Source: Sphingomonas sp. PsM26 (GTDB lineage Bacteria; Pseudomonadota; Alphaproteobacteria; Sphingomonadales; Sphingomonadaceae). From it: 64,000 nucleotides of DNA. Positions 34,414 to 42,672 of this stretch are shown here, one piece after another. The translations under genes and the position numbers were made by a program. Position 1 is the first letter of the stretch, and every line of letters begins with the position of its first letter. Location: NCBI GenBank assembly GCA_030433805.1, contig JARUXA010000007.1:1-64000 (forward strand), written 5' to 3'. A model generated the notes under the pieces. That model was given only the letters and a program-made list of their open reading frames with translations, did no database searches and was not told the origin of the DNA.

Positions 34414-37377
34414 ATGAAGAACAATAGGTTTGCGCGTAAGCTCGGAATCGGATCGGCCTTGTCGGTTATTGCGATTGCGAGCTTTGCTCCTGCTGCAACG
34501 GCACAAACGGCCCCGATCGAACCCGGCGTGACTGACGCAGCCGCCGTCGAACCGACGAGTTCGGATATCATCGTCACCGGCACGCTGATCCGCAATCCCA
34601 ACCTGACGTCCGCATCGCCCGTCTCGGTCATCAGCGATGCCGAAATCACGAAGCGCGCACCGAACACGGTCGAGGAACTCCTCCGTGCGCTTCCCGGCGT
34701 TTCGCCGGGCATCGGCAGCCAGGTCAACAATGGTGCGAACGGCACCAACACGGTCGACCTTCGCGGTCTCGGCGTGCAGCGCAACCTGGTGCTGCTCGAC
34801 GGCGCGCGCGTCGTTCCGGCGCTCGCCAATGGAGCGACCGATCTCAACAACATCCCACTCGCACTCGTTGCACGCGCCGAGGTGCTGACCGGCGGCGCGT
34901 CCACGACCTATGGCGCGGACGCGGTGTCGGGTGTCGTCAACTTCATCACCAAGCGCGATTTCACCGGCCTCGAAGTCAACTTCCAGAACAAAATCCTGCA
35001 GTCCGGCGACGGCTATTCGTTCCGCGGTGACATCACGGTCGGTTCGAACTTCGCCGACGATCGCGGCAACGCGGTGCTGAGCTTCGGTTATACCAAGATC
35101 GACCCGGTCTATCAGACCCAGCCCTTCTCGCTGTTCGGCATCACCAGCACCAACAACGCGAGCGGTGGCGTGGCCTCGGGTTCGTCCTTCACGTCGGTGC
35201 CGACGACGATCTCCTTCCCGACGTCCGATCTGCAGGTCTCGCAGTCGGGCGCATCGCTGGTGCCGCAATATCAAGGGTTCAACTTCAACCCGTACAATAT
35301 TTTCCAGACGCCGATGATCCGCAAGAGCGTCTATGCGGCGACGCATTACGACGTCGCGGACGGGGTCGAATTCTATGCCCGCGGCATGTTCACGCAGAAC
35401 ACGATCGAGCAGATCATCGCACCGTCGGGCGTGTTCGGGAACGAACTGACGATCCCGGCGAACAACCCGTATCTCAACACGACGATCCGCGACCAGATCT
35501 GCACCGCGAACGGGATCGCGCTTGGGGCAACCTGCAACACCAACGCCGCATTGCCGCTCCCCGGCGTCTATCGTCGCCTCGTCGAACTCGGGCCGCGCAT
35601 CAGCAACTGGGAAAACACGGTCTATGACGTCCGCGCGGGCCTGAAGGTCGACATCGCGAAATCGACCCAGCTCGACATCTCGGGATCGTACGGCCGCGCC
35701 GAACAGTCGCTGACGCAGTCGGGCTATGTCATCACGCAGCGCGTGCAGCAGGCGCTCAACGCGACCAACACGACGACCTGCACCGTGACGACCGGCGGTT
35801 GCGTACCCGTCAATCTGTTCGGCCAGGCGGGCAGCATCTCGCCGGCGCAGGTGGCCTTCCTGCAGGCGCAGAGCACGGTCCGCATCAACACCGAACTGTA
35901 CCAGGCGCGCGCGCTGCTGACGGGCGACGTGGGCACCTTCCTGCCGACGTCGGACAAGGCGATCAGCTATGCGATCGGTGCCGAATATCGCAAGTACAAG
36001 TATGACCGCATCCCTGACGCCTTTGCGCAGGATCCGTCCGCGCTGGGCGGGGCTGGCGGCGCTATCCTTCCCTTCTCGGGCGGCTACGACGTCAAGGAAG
36101 CGTTCGGCGAATTGCTCGTCCCGCTCGTCGCGGACAAGGCGTTCTTCAAGCAGCTGACGCTCGAGGCCGGTGTGCGCTACTCGTCGTATAACATCGATGC
36201 GCCGAGCAACCCGAGCTTTGACACCACCACCTACAAGGGTGGCGCGACGTGGGAGCCGGTCGACGGTATCCGCCTGCGCGGTACCTATCAGCGTGCCGTC
36301 CGCGCGCCCAACATCGGCGAACTGTTCGCGCCGACCGTCACGGGCCTGACCTCGCTCGGCACCGATCCGTGCGCCGGCGCGGCAGTCACGAGCAACGCCA
36401 ATTTGCGGGCGGTGTGTATCGCCCAGGGCGCGCCCGCTGCCTCGATCGGTTCGATCCAGAACCCATCGGCAGGGCAGGCGAACCAAACCGGCGGCGGCAA
36501 TCCCAACATCCGGCCCGAGAAGGCGGATACGTTCACGGCCGGGCTCGTCATCGTTCCGCGCGGGATCATTCCCAACCTGACGGTGTCGGTCGATTATTAC
36601 GACATCAAGATCAACGACGCGATCACCTCGGCGCTGCCGAGCGACGTGATGGACGCATGTTTCGCCAACATTACCGCAGCGTCGGCGGCATCGTCCGCGT
36701 GCACCATCATCCGGCGCAACCCGGCGAACGGGCGTCTCAGCGGCCCGACCTCGACGACCTTTGGTTTGCCGACGCCGCTGACCAACAACGGGCGCTATGC
36801 GACGGACGGGATCGACCTGACCGTCAACTACAACCGCAAGTTCGGGGATCTCGCCCTCGACCTCAACTTCGTCGGCAACTGGACCGATCACCTGCGATTC
36901 CAGGCGTCCCCAAGCTCGCCCAACCGCGATTGCGTCGGCTATTACAGCGCAAACTGCGGCCCGAGCCTTGGGCAGATCATGCCGAAGTTCTCGTGGCAGC
37001 AGCGCACCACACTGGGTGCGTATGGCGCGACCGCGTCGCTGTTGTGGCGGCACATCAACAAGGTGCGGTACGAGCCGGGCCTGCCCGCGCTCTACTCGGG
37101 CGTCATCCGCAACGGCGCTGGCGTCAGCTCGGAGCTCGCGGGCCAGACGCGTAACTTCAACCGCATCCCGGCGTATAACTATCTGGACCTGACGCTGCAG
37201 TTCGATGTTGCCAAACAATATCAGCTGACGCTTGGCGTGCAGAACCTGCTCAATGCGCAGCCGCCGGTCGTCGGCGGCCAGGCGGGGACGACCGCCGCCA
37301 ACAGCGGCAACACCTTCCCGTCGACCTACGATCCGCTGGGTCGTGCGTTCAGCGCGGCGGTGCGGTTCCGGTTCTGA
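34414..37377 (+). CDS. TonB-dependent receptor (type B)
   Basis: 987 residues from ATG 34414 (AGGGG nine nt upstream). Signal peptide of about 30 residues. The plug carries 'IIVTGTLIRNPNLTSASPVS', 'NGTNTVDLRGLGVQRNLVLL' and 'RAEVLTGGASTTYGADAVSG'; the barrel ends 'AVRFRF'. Paralog of the receptor at 42673 (shared 'PNLTSASP' plug start), distinct from the type A pair. Substrate unknown. Confidence 0.95.
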   Translation: MKNNRFARKLGIGSALSVIAIASFAPAATAQTAPIEPGVTDAAAVEPTSSDIIVTGTLIRNPNLTSASPVSVISDAEITKRAPNTVEELLRALPGVSPGIGSQVNNGANGTNTVDLRGLGVQRNLVLLDGARVVPALANGATDLNNIPLALVARAEVLTGGASTTYGADAVSGVVNFITKRDFTGLEVNFQNKILQSGDGYSFRGDITVGSNFADDRGNAVLSFGYTKIDPVYQTQPFSLFGITSTNNASGGVASGSSFTSVPTTISFPTSDLQVSQSGASLVPQYQGFNFNPYNIFQTPMIRKSVYAATHYDVADGVEFYARGMFTQNTIEQIIAPSGVFGNELTIPANNPYLNTTIRDQICTANGIALGATCNTNAALPLPGVYRRLVELGPRISNWENTVYDVRAGLKVDIAKSTQLDISGSYGRAEQSLTQSGYVITQRVQQALNATNTTTCTVTTGGCVPVNLFGQAGSISPAQVAFLQAQSTVRINTELYQARALLTGDVGTFLPTSDKAISYAIGAEYRKYKYDRIPDAFAQDPSALGGAGGAILPFSGGYDVKEAFGELLVPLVADKAFFKQLTLEAGVRYSSYNIDAPSNPSFDTTTYKGGATWEPVDGIRLRGTYQRAVRAPNIGELFAPTVTGLTSLGTDPCAGAAVTSNANLRAVCIAQGAPAASIGSIQNPSAGQANQTGGGNPNIRPEKADTFTAGLVIVPRGIIPNLTVSVDYYDIKINDAITSALPSDVMDACFANITAASAASSACTIIRRNPANGRLSGPTSTTFGLPTPLTNNGRYATDGIDLTVNYNRKFGDLALDLNFVGNWTDHLRFQASPSSPNRDCVGYYSANCGPSLGQIMPKFSWQQRTTLGAYGATASLLWRHINKVRYEPGLPALYSGVIRNGAGVSSELAGQTRNFNRIPAYNYLDLTLQFDVAKQYQLTLGVQNLLNAQPPVVGGQAGTTAANSGNTFPSTYDPLGRAFSAAVRFRF

Positions 37378-37415
37378 CCGATCCCGGGCGGCGCGTCCGC
37401 CCGGTTCGTATCTTC

Positions 37416-37446
37416 AAGAGGCGGCCTTCGGGTCGCCTCTTTTTTT
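37416..37446 (+). terminator. Rho-independent terminator after TBDR 2
   Basis: AAGAGGCGGCC-TTCG-GGTCGCCTCTT followed by a T-run. UUCG tetraloop. It lies between convergent genes. Confidence 0.92.
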
Positions 37447-37449
37447 GCG

Positions 37450-38475
37450 TCAGGCCGATGGCGGGAGCAGCGCACCCGGCAGCGTCAGCGCGATCCCTGC
37501 ACCCTCCGCGACCTTGGCGGCCCAGCCGAGCACCATCGCGATTTCCTCGGCATGAAGTGCCGACGCGGACTGCTGGTCCGCCTTGCGCGCCTCGGCGTCG
37601 AACGCACCGCCGAACTTGGCATGCTGCCGGAACACCGACTGGACGATCCCGTCGCGCTCGTCGTCGGTTGCGGTCAGCCCGAACAGCGCGTCGATCGCCG
37701 CGAGCGCGGGGTGGGGACGCGCGAGCAGGACTTCGCTGTCGAGGGTGCGCACCCGCTCCGGCCACCGCTGCGCGAGCTTTGCGAACAGCGCGTGCTGCGC
37801 AAGCCATCCGACCGCGGCAACCTGGAGGTCCGACAGGCGGAAGATGGCCTCCGCGTCGAGTCCCATGTCGACCAGCCCTTCCTTTAGGAAGCTCGCGAGC
37901 AACTCGCGCACCCACAACCGCCCCCACAGCCGCTTGCTCGCGATCGAGCCGAGATAGGGTTCGAGCGGCGCGTATAGCAACACGGCCCCCGCCTCGGGCC
38001 GCGCCGCCAGCATCGCGGTGGTGAGGCCGTTGACGATGTTGGACGGCTTGATCACGCACGCTTCGCCTGCCGCGAACGGCCGGGCGAGCATTGCGAGACC
38101 GTCGCCGAGCACCGCGAGGATCTGCCGCGGATCACCCCCGCGATGCCGCCAGCCGACCAGATCGTTGAGCAGCATCGGTTCCTTCAAGCTGAACGCCCGC
38201 CCCGGCCGGTCGTACGCGTTCGCGAGCAGGGTCGAACAGCAATAGGCGGAATGGAAGATGAAATTGATCCGCCCCGCCGCCGCCGATCGATCGCACCGAC
38301 CGCGCGGGATCACGACGGGCGCGCCTGAGGATCCGAGATGTTCGTCGGTCAGGAACGGTACGCGGTTCCGTACATCGCGGGGCGCGGAGACGAACTGGAA
38401 CGCGTCGATCCCCGGATCGTACCGATGGGCCAGCCATTCGGGGGCAGGGGCGACGGGCGGTTCCGGGATCGACAT
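37450..38475 (-). CDS. Sulfotransferase-like P-loop protein
   Basis: 341 residues from ATG 38475 (MSIPEPP). Motif 'HSAYCCSTLLANA' (75-87) resembles the PAPS-binding 5'-PSB loop of sulfotransferases but with paired Cys in place of the usual Arg-Ser-Gly, then 'SLKEP'. A C-terminal helical region has no known signature. No other domain seen. It lies on the minus strand between TBDR 2 and the hydroxylase gene. Fold is inferred; enzymatic activity is unproven. Confidence 0.6.
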   Translation of the reverse strand: MSIPEPPVAPAPEWLAHRYDPGIDAFQFVSAPRDVRNRVPFLTDEHLGSSGAPVVIPRGRCDRSAAAGRINFIFHSAYCCSTLLANAYDRPGRAFSLKEPMLLNDLVGWRHRGGDPRQILAVLGDGLAMLARPFAAGEACVIKPSNIVNGLTTAMLAARPEAGAVLLYAPLEPYLGSIASKRLWGRLWVRELLASFLKEGLVDMGLDAEAIFRLSDLQVAAVGWLAQHALFAKLAQRWPERVRTLDSEVLLARPHPALAAIDALFGLTATDDERDGIVQSVFRQHAKFGGAFDAEARKADQQSASALHAEEIAMVLGWAAKVAEGAGIALTLPGALLPPSA

Positions 38476-39071
38476 GCCGCCGATCTTCGCGGACGTCGCG
38501 CGCGGGATCAAGCCGCGCTTGTATCGCGAGGTGCTGCGGATCGGGGAAGCCGACGAGAATGCGTACGTGGCGCTGTTCACCGGCGCGACCCGGTTCGAAC
38601 ATTTGATGCCGCCAGCGCCTCGGTTCCTCAAGCACCTCCTCCGGCGAAGGCCGGGGCCCAGTAGAGATGGTAGCCGTCATCGCGCACAGCGACCGACTCC
38701 GTCCGGCGCGCTACTGGGCCCCGGCCTTCGCCGGGGAAGCCTCTCGCGTTGTGCATCGTCGCATCAAGTAATCCGAATTCGACCGTCAGGCTCGGTCAGG
38801 AACGCGCCGCCCCCGCTCCCTTACCCAGTCACTACCGGGCTCGAATATTCGATGCCGCCAGCGCCTCGGTTCCTCAAGCACTTCCCCGGCGAAGGCCGGG
38901 GCCCAGTAGAGATGGTAGCCGTAATGGCGCGCAGCGACCGACTCCGTCCGGCGCGCTACTGGGCCCCGGCCTTCGCCGGGGAAGCAACTTTAGCTTGTGA
39001 ATCGTCGCGTCGGGCGATCCTAATCCAACCGTCTGGCTCGCTAAGGAACGCGTCGTCCCCCGGTCGCTTGC
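38476..39071. other. Long intergenic region with tandem repeat
   Basis: About 600 bp without a convincing gene. It contains a direct tandem duplication (38592-39066). A plus-strand frame from ATG 38474 codes for about 45 protein-like residues before running into repeat DNA; it may be a gene remnant (see findings). Confidence 0.7.
38592..39066. repeat. 246-bp direct tandem duplication containing palindromic elements
   Basis: Unit 1 from about 38592 and unit 2 from 38838, shift 246 bp throughout. Each unit has ATGCCGCCAGCGCCTCGGTT, then a palindromic CGGCGAAGGCCGGGGCCCAG ... CTGGGCCCCGGCCTTCGCCG element, then a unique tail. Units differ at scattered bases. Confidence 0.9.
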
Positions 39072-40376
39072 ATGGCGCGGGGGACTATGCTTTCTCAGGC
39101 CATGGTCGATCCTGCCGGTGCCGTTGGAACGTTGCTGCGCGAAGCGGCGGCGCTGCGCCAACGCGGCGACGGCGAGGGCGAGCGCAGGGTCCTCGACCGC
39201 GCGATCGCAATCGTCCCACCGCGACCCGAGGCATTCAACGCGCGAGGAATGCGTGCGCTGGCGGATCAAGATTTCCCGACTGCCGCAACCAGCTTCGCGC
39301 GCGCCGTCGCGCTCGATCCGGGCGAGCCCGCGTTGCGGCTCAATCTCGCCGCGGCCCACCGCGCGGCGGGCGACGACGCGGGCGAACGGCAAGCGCTCAA
39401 ATCGGTACTCGACCTCGACCAGCTACATTTCCTCGCGCATTTGCGATTGGCCGAATTGCTGCAACGCCAGGGGCTTCTGTCCGAGGCGGCGCCGCATTGG
39501 AGTGCGGTGGTCCAGCTTGCGGGCAATGCAACGGACCGGCCCCCCGCGCTGATCGATGCGGAAACGCGCGCGCGCGCGTTTCTGGAGGCGCATAACGCCG
39601 CCTTTGCCGACGCATTGTCGCAGGAGTTCGACAAGGCGGGGCAGGTCGCCACGGCATCGCGGCGGTTCCAGGCGTGCGCGGATACGTTGCTCGGGCGGCG
39701 GCGGATCTACACCAATCAGTGTGCGGGCGTGCATTTCCCGTTCCTCCCCGCGGACGAATTCTTCGATCGTGCGCTCTTCCCCTGGTTTGCCGAACTCGAG
39801 GCCGCGACGCCGGCGATCCGCGCGGAGGCGCTCGCGATGCTGGCGGGGGGTGGCGCTGCGATCCGCCCCTATGTCCGGCTCGACAAGGGCACGCCCGATA
39901 CGCCGTGGAGCAAGCTCGACGATTCGCGCGACTGGAGCGCGTGTTTCCTGTGGGAATATGGCCAGCGCAACGCTGCGGTTTGCGACCTCTGCCCCGAAAC
40001 CGCCGCCGCGCTCGCGCGGGTGCCGCAGACGCATTTGCCGGGAAAGGCACCATCCGCTTTCTTCTCGATCCTGAAAGGTGGCGCATCGATCCCGCCGCAC
40101 ACTGGCGTCACCAACACCCGCGCGATCATCCACCTCCCGCTGGTGGTGCCCGAGGGATGCTGTTTCCGCGTCGGCGGCGAAACGCGCGCGTGGCGCGAAG
40201 GCGAGGCGTTCGCGTTCGACGACACGATCGAGCATGAGGCGTGGAATCGCAGCGACCAGGTGCGGATTGTGCTGATCTTCGACGTATGGAATCCGCACCT
40301 CACGCAGGGCGAACAGGAGGATCTCGCGCGCCTGTTCGCAGTGACCGACCGGGGGCTGACCGCGCCTAGGGCGTAA
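39072..40376 (+). CDS. TPR-aspartyl/asparaginyl beta-hydroxylase family protein
   Basis: 434 residues. The N-terminal half (about 15-165) is TPR-like helices. The C-terminal half (about 210-410) is an AspH-type double-stranded beta-helix: H343 ('PPHTG') and H388 ('IEHEAWN') are the iron ligands and R398 the 2-oxoglutarate-binding Arg; the family uses only two His. It would hydroxylate Asp/Asn or act on a modified peptide. Start may also be ATG 39087 or 39102. It overlaps the convergent TPR-sulfotransferase by 11 bp. Confidence 0.88.
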   Translation: MARGTMLSQAMVDPAGAVGTLLREAAALRQRGDGEGERRVLDRAIAIVPPRPEAFNARGMRALADQDFPTAATSFARAVALDPGEPALRLNLAAAHRAAGDDAGERQALKSVLDLDQLHFLAHLRLAELLQRQGLLSEAAPHWSAVVQLAGNATDRPPALIDAETRARAFLEAHNAAFADALSQEFDKAGQVATASRRFQACADTLLGRRRIYTNQCAGVHFPFLPADEFFDRALFPWFAELEAATPAIRAEALAMLAGGGAAIRPYVRLDKGTPDTPWSKLDDSRDWSACFLWEYGQRNAAVCDLCPETAAALARVPQTHLPGKAPSAFFSILKGGASIPPHTGVTNTRAIIHLPLVVPEGCCFRVGGETRAWREGEAFAFDDTIEHEAWNRSDQVRIVLIFDVWNPHLTQGEQEDLARLFAVTDRGLTAPRA

Positions 40377-41829
40377 CGCCGATCCCGTGCCGTTCGAGCA
40401 AGGCAATCGCATCGCCAAGCTGCGGGCGATACCCTTGCCAGCGGTGGAGCGAGCGGCGGTGGATCGGACGGCGTACTTGCCAGGCGCTTGCGGTGCGGAC
40501 AGCCAGCGGAGCGTTCGGCTCGCCAAGGCATGCTGCGTCCCACGGCATCCCGAGCGCATCCAGGACTGCGGACACTGCCGCATGCGGATCGACCACCAGC
40601 GTGTCGTAATCGAGGTCGATGATGTCCGCCCCGTACAGCGCCCGCCAATGCGCCATCAGCCGCGCATATTGGACGTAGTAATGCGCCGCCTCGAGCAGAT
40701 CGCTGCCGTAAACGACGCCGTCGCCGAAGTGGAGGAAATAGGTCGACAGCAGGGTGTCAGCCGCGTTGCGCCGGGTGTGGATGATCCGCGCATCGGGAAA
40801 CAGCGTCTTGATCAGCCCGATGTGGAGGAAATTGTCGCAGCGCTTGTCGGTCACCCACCCGTCGCCGGGCAGGTCCGCGAGATAGCGCGCGCGGAGCTGC
40901 GCGATCGCATCGGGCGACAGCGCGAGTGCGGCGGCGGGGTAGGGGCGCAGCGCCTGTACGATCGCGGGGATCGTCTCCAGTTCGCCGCCGGGGGTGATCT
41001 CGCGGTGCCGCCCGAGGATCGTCTCCGCCAGCGTCGATCCCGATCGGAACATCCCGCAAATGAAGACCGGGGTCTTCGGTGAGGTCGAAACCGTCGCCGT
41101 GCGTGTTTTGCCGCGGACGGGATAGCCCGCGATCAGTGCGTCCACGAGCCGCTCCTGTGCAGCCGCGTCGTAGCGGTGCGGCGCGATCGAACGTGCGATC
41201 CAGTTTGCCGCCTCGATCGCCTGGAACGCATCGGCCGTCTCCCCCACCGCATCCAGCGCGCTGCCGAGCGCGAACAGCAGCTCTGCGCGATCGGTTACGT
41301 CGGTCGCCTGCGGAACCACCGCCTTGAGCCGTGCGATCGCCGACCCTGCCGCACCGGTCGCGACATCGATCGCCGCGAGCCGGGCGTGGGCGCGGGGATT
41401 GTCGGGCGCGCGCGCCAGAACCGCGTCATAAGCCTGACGCGCCGACGCGGGGTCGCCAAGGTCCTCGTGGAGATTGCCGAGGTTGAGCCACGCCGGAAGG
41501 AAGCCGGGGTTGGTGCGCAACGCCTGTTCGAGCTCTGCCCTGGCCGCGTCGGGGCGAAACAGATGGTCCGACAGGATCGTCGCGCGGTTGAGCAGCGCCT
41601 GTTCGGGGTGCGGATCGCCTTCCGCGATCGCGCGGGCATAGGACTGCAGCGCCGCGTCGAATTGCCGCATGGCCCGTTGAGCCCAACCGAGGTTGAACCA
41701 CGCGTCAGGCTGATGCGGATCGATCGCGAGGCTTGCCTCGAACGCGGCGATGGCCTGCGCCATGTCGCCCGCGCGGAGATGCGACGCCGCGGTGGTCAGT
41801 AAGTGCAACGCCTGGCGGTCCTGCGGCAT
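40366..41829 (-). CDS. TPR-sulfotransferase
   Basis: 487 residues from ATG 41829 (MPQDRQALHLL); the upstream part of the open frame has no coding character. TPR repeats occupy about 1-160. The sulfotransferase domain has the 5'-phosphosulfate loop 'GMFRSGSTLAE' (259-269) and the 3'-phosphate motif 'HTRRNAADTLLS' (351-362). It transfers sulfate from PAPS, perhaps to protein tyrosine or a glycan; acceptor unknown. Convergent with the hydroxylase gene. Confidence 0.9.
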   Translation of the reverse strand: MPQDRQALHLLTTAASHLRAGDMAQAIAAFEASLAIDPHQPDAWFNLGWAQRAMRQFDAALQSYARAIAEGDPHPEQALLNRATILSDHLFRPDAARAELEQALRTNPGFLPAWLNLGNLHEDLGDPASARQAYDAVLARAPDNPRAHARLAAIDVATGAAGSAIARLKAVVPQATDVTDRAELLFALGSALDAVGETADAFQAIEAANWIARSIAPHRYDAAAQERLVDALIAGYPVRGKTRTATVSTSPKTPVFICGMFRSGSTLAETILGRHREITPGGELETIPAIVQALRPYPAAALALSPDAIAQLRARYLADLPGDGWVTDKRCDNFLHIGLIKTLFPDARIIHTRRNAADTLLSTYFLHFGDGVVYGSDLLEAAHYYVQYARLMAHWRALYGADIIDLDYDTLVVDPHAAVSAVLDALGMPWDAACLGEPNAPLAVRTASAWQVRRPIHRRSLHRWQGYRPQLGDAIALLERHGIGVTP

Positions 41830-41879
41830 GCCGTCTCTTATCGTGCCGGGCGCATGGACGATATGGGTTTGCGCGGGCC

Positions 41880-42419
41880 TCAGTTGAGGCGCCGTGCCTT
41901 CACGCCGGGCTGCCCGCCGATGATCATCTGGAAACTGCCGAGCGCGGCGCGCTTGATGCGGACCTTGTCGCCCGCGCGCGGGCTGCGGCCGAGGACATTG
42001 TCGTCGGTCTGCGCCCAGCGGGCGCCGTCCGCCATTCGCACGGTCCAGCGTCCGGCACCATCGACCTGCGCATCGGTCACGGTCGTGTCGATCGAATCGA
42101 TCTCGGGCGATCCGCTGAAGATCGACAGGCTCGGGACCCCGATCCCGAACAGCGAACGCCGCGCCTGCCGTACTTGCTGCGAATCGACCACGACGACGTC
42201 GCGTCGCTGCTCCGCCGAATCGAGCACCGCGACCGAGGCGTCGAAACACGCCAGCCGCGCCGTCGTGTCCTGGATCTGACGGCAGCGCACGACGTCGCTC
42301 AGCGCCTTGGATCGCGCCTCCGTGCGGGGTTCGGCGGCGGCGATCGCGGTCGGCAGAATAGTCGCGGCCACGGCCGAGACGATCGCGATAAGGGTCGGAA
42401 TGGTCGGATTGTGGCGCAA
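41880..42419 (-). CDS. Conserved periplasmic protein of sphingomonads
   Basis: 179 residues from TTG 42419 (GAGG eight nt upstream). No ATG occurs between this and 42641, and the TTG product starts with a hydrophobic leader (IPTLIAIVSAVAATILPTAIA). The mature part has two Cys ('VVRCRQIQD', 'RLACFDA') and a C-terminal beta-rich region ending 'QPGVKARRLN'. No family assigned. It sits 50 bp downstream of the TPR-sulfotransferase start and is codirectional with it. Confidence 0.7.
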   Translation of the reverse strand: MRHNPTIPTLIAIVSAVAATILPTAIAAAEPRTEARSKALSDVVRCRQIQDTTARLACFDASVAVLDSAEQRRDVVVVDSQQVRQARRSLFGIGVPSLSIFSGSPEIDSIDTTVTDAQVDGAGRWTVRMADGARWAQTDDNVLGRSPRAGDKVRIKRAALGSFQMIIGGQPGVKARRLN

Positions 42420-42672
42420 CGGGCGGTCCTCGGTTCGGGGCTCGGTCGCGCGATACGGTGGCGTTCTCGCAGCGGCAAGCGCGTCACATGTCGAGTGTGT
42501 CAATTTGGCTACATCCTTGGAACAATATGACGCCAATTGCGTACGTTCATGTTTTTTTACTTTTGGAAGCGTGGCCCCACAGTAAAGAACCGCCGCATCG
42601 GCAGCCAGATAATGACTGTCTTTGACATGACGCCGTTCCAAAAGCGGTGCGTACCAAAGGGACCAATCCTAC
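42420..42672 (+). promoter_or_regulatory. Leader region of TBDR 3
   Basis: Gene-free. It holds the dyad at 42496-42513, a T-tract (42552-42558) and AAGGGA 14 nt before the receptor ATG. Confidence 0.45.
42496..42513. promoter_or_regulatory. Dyad variant TGTGTCA-N4-GGCTACA upstream of TBDR 3
   Basis: TGTGTCA (42496-42502), ATTT, GGCTACA (42507-42513). It is the weakest match, differing at three of 14 arm positions from the TBDR 2 site, but at the same distance (177 bp) from the start codon. Confidence 0.45.

Noticed and set aside
38258..39595. Long plus-strand open frame over 38.3-39.6 kb
   Set aside because: It crosses repeat DNA and the 5' half of the hydroxylase gene out of frame. Only the 38474-38608 part looks protein-like, and it is listed as a possible remnant.
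41830..42249. N-terminal extension of the TPR-sulfotransferase frame
   Set aside because: It overlaps the periplasmic protein gene (41880-42419) and has a low-complexity Arg-rich translation.
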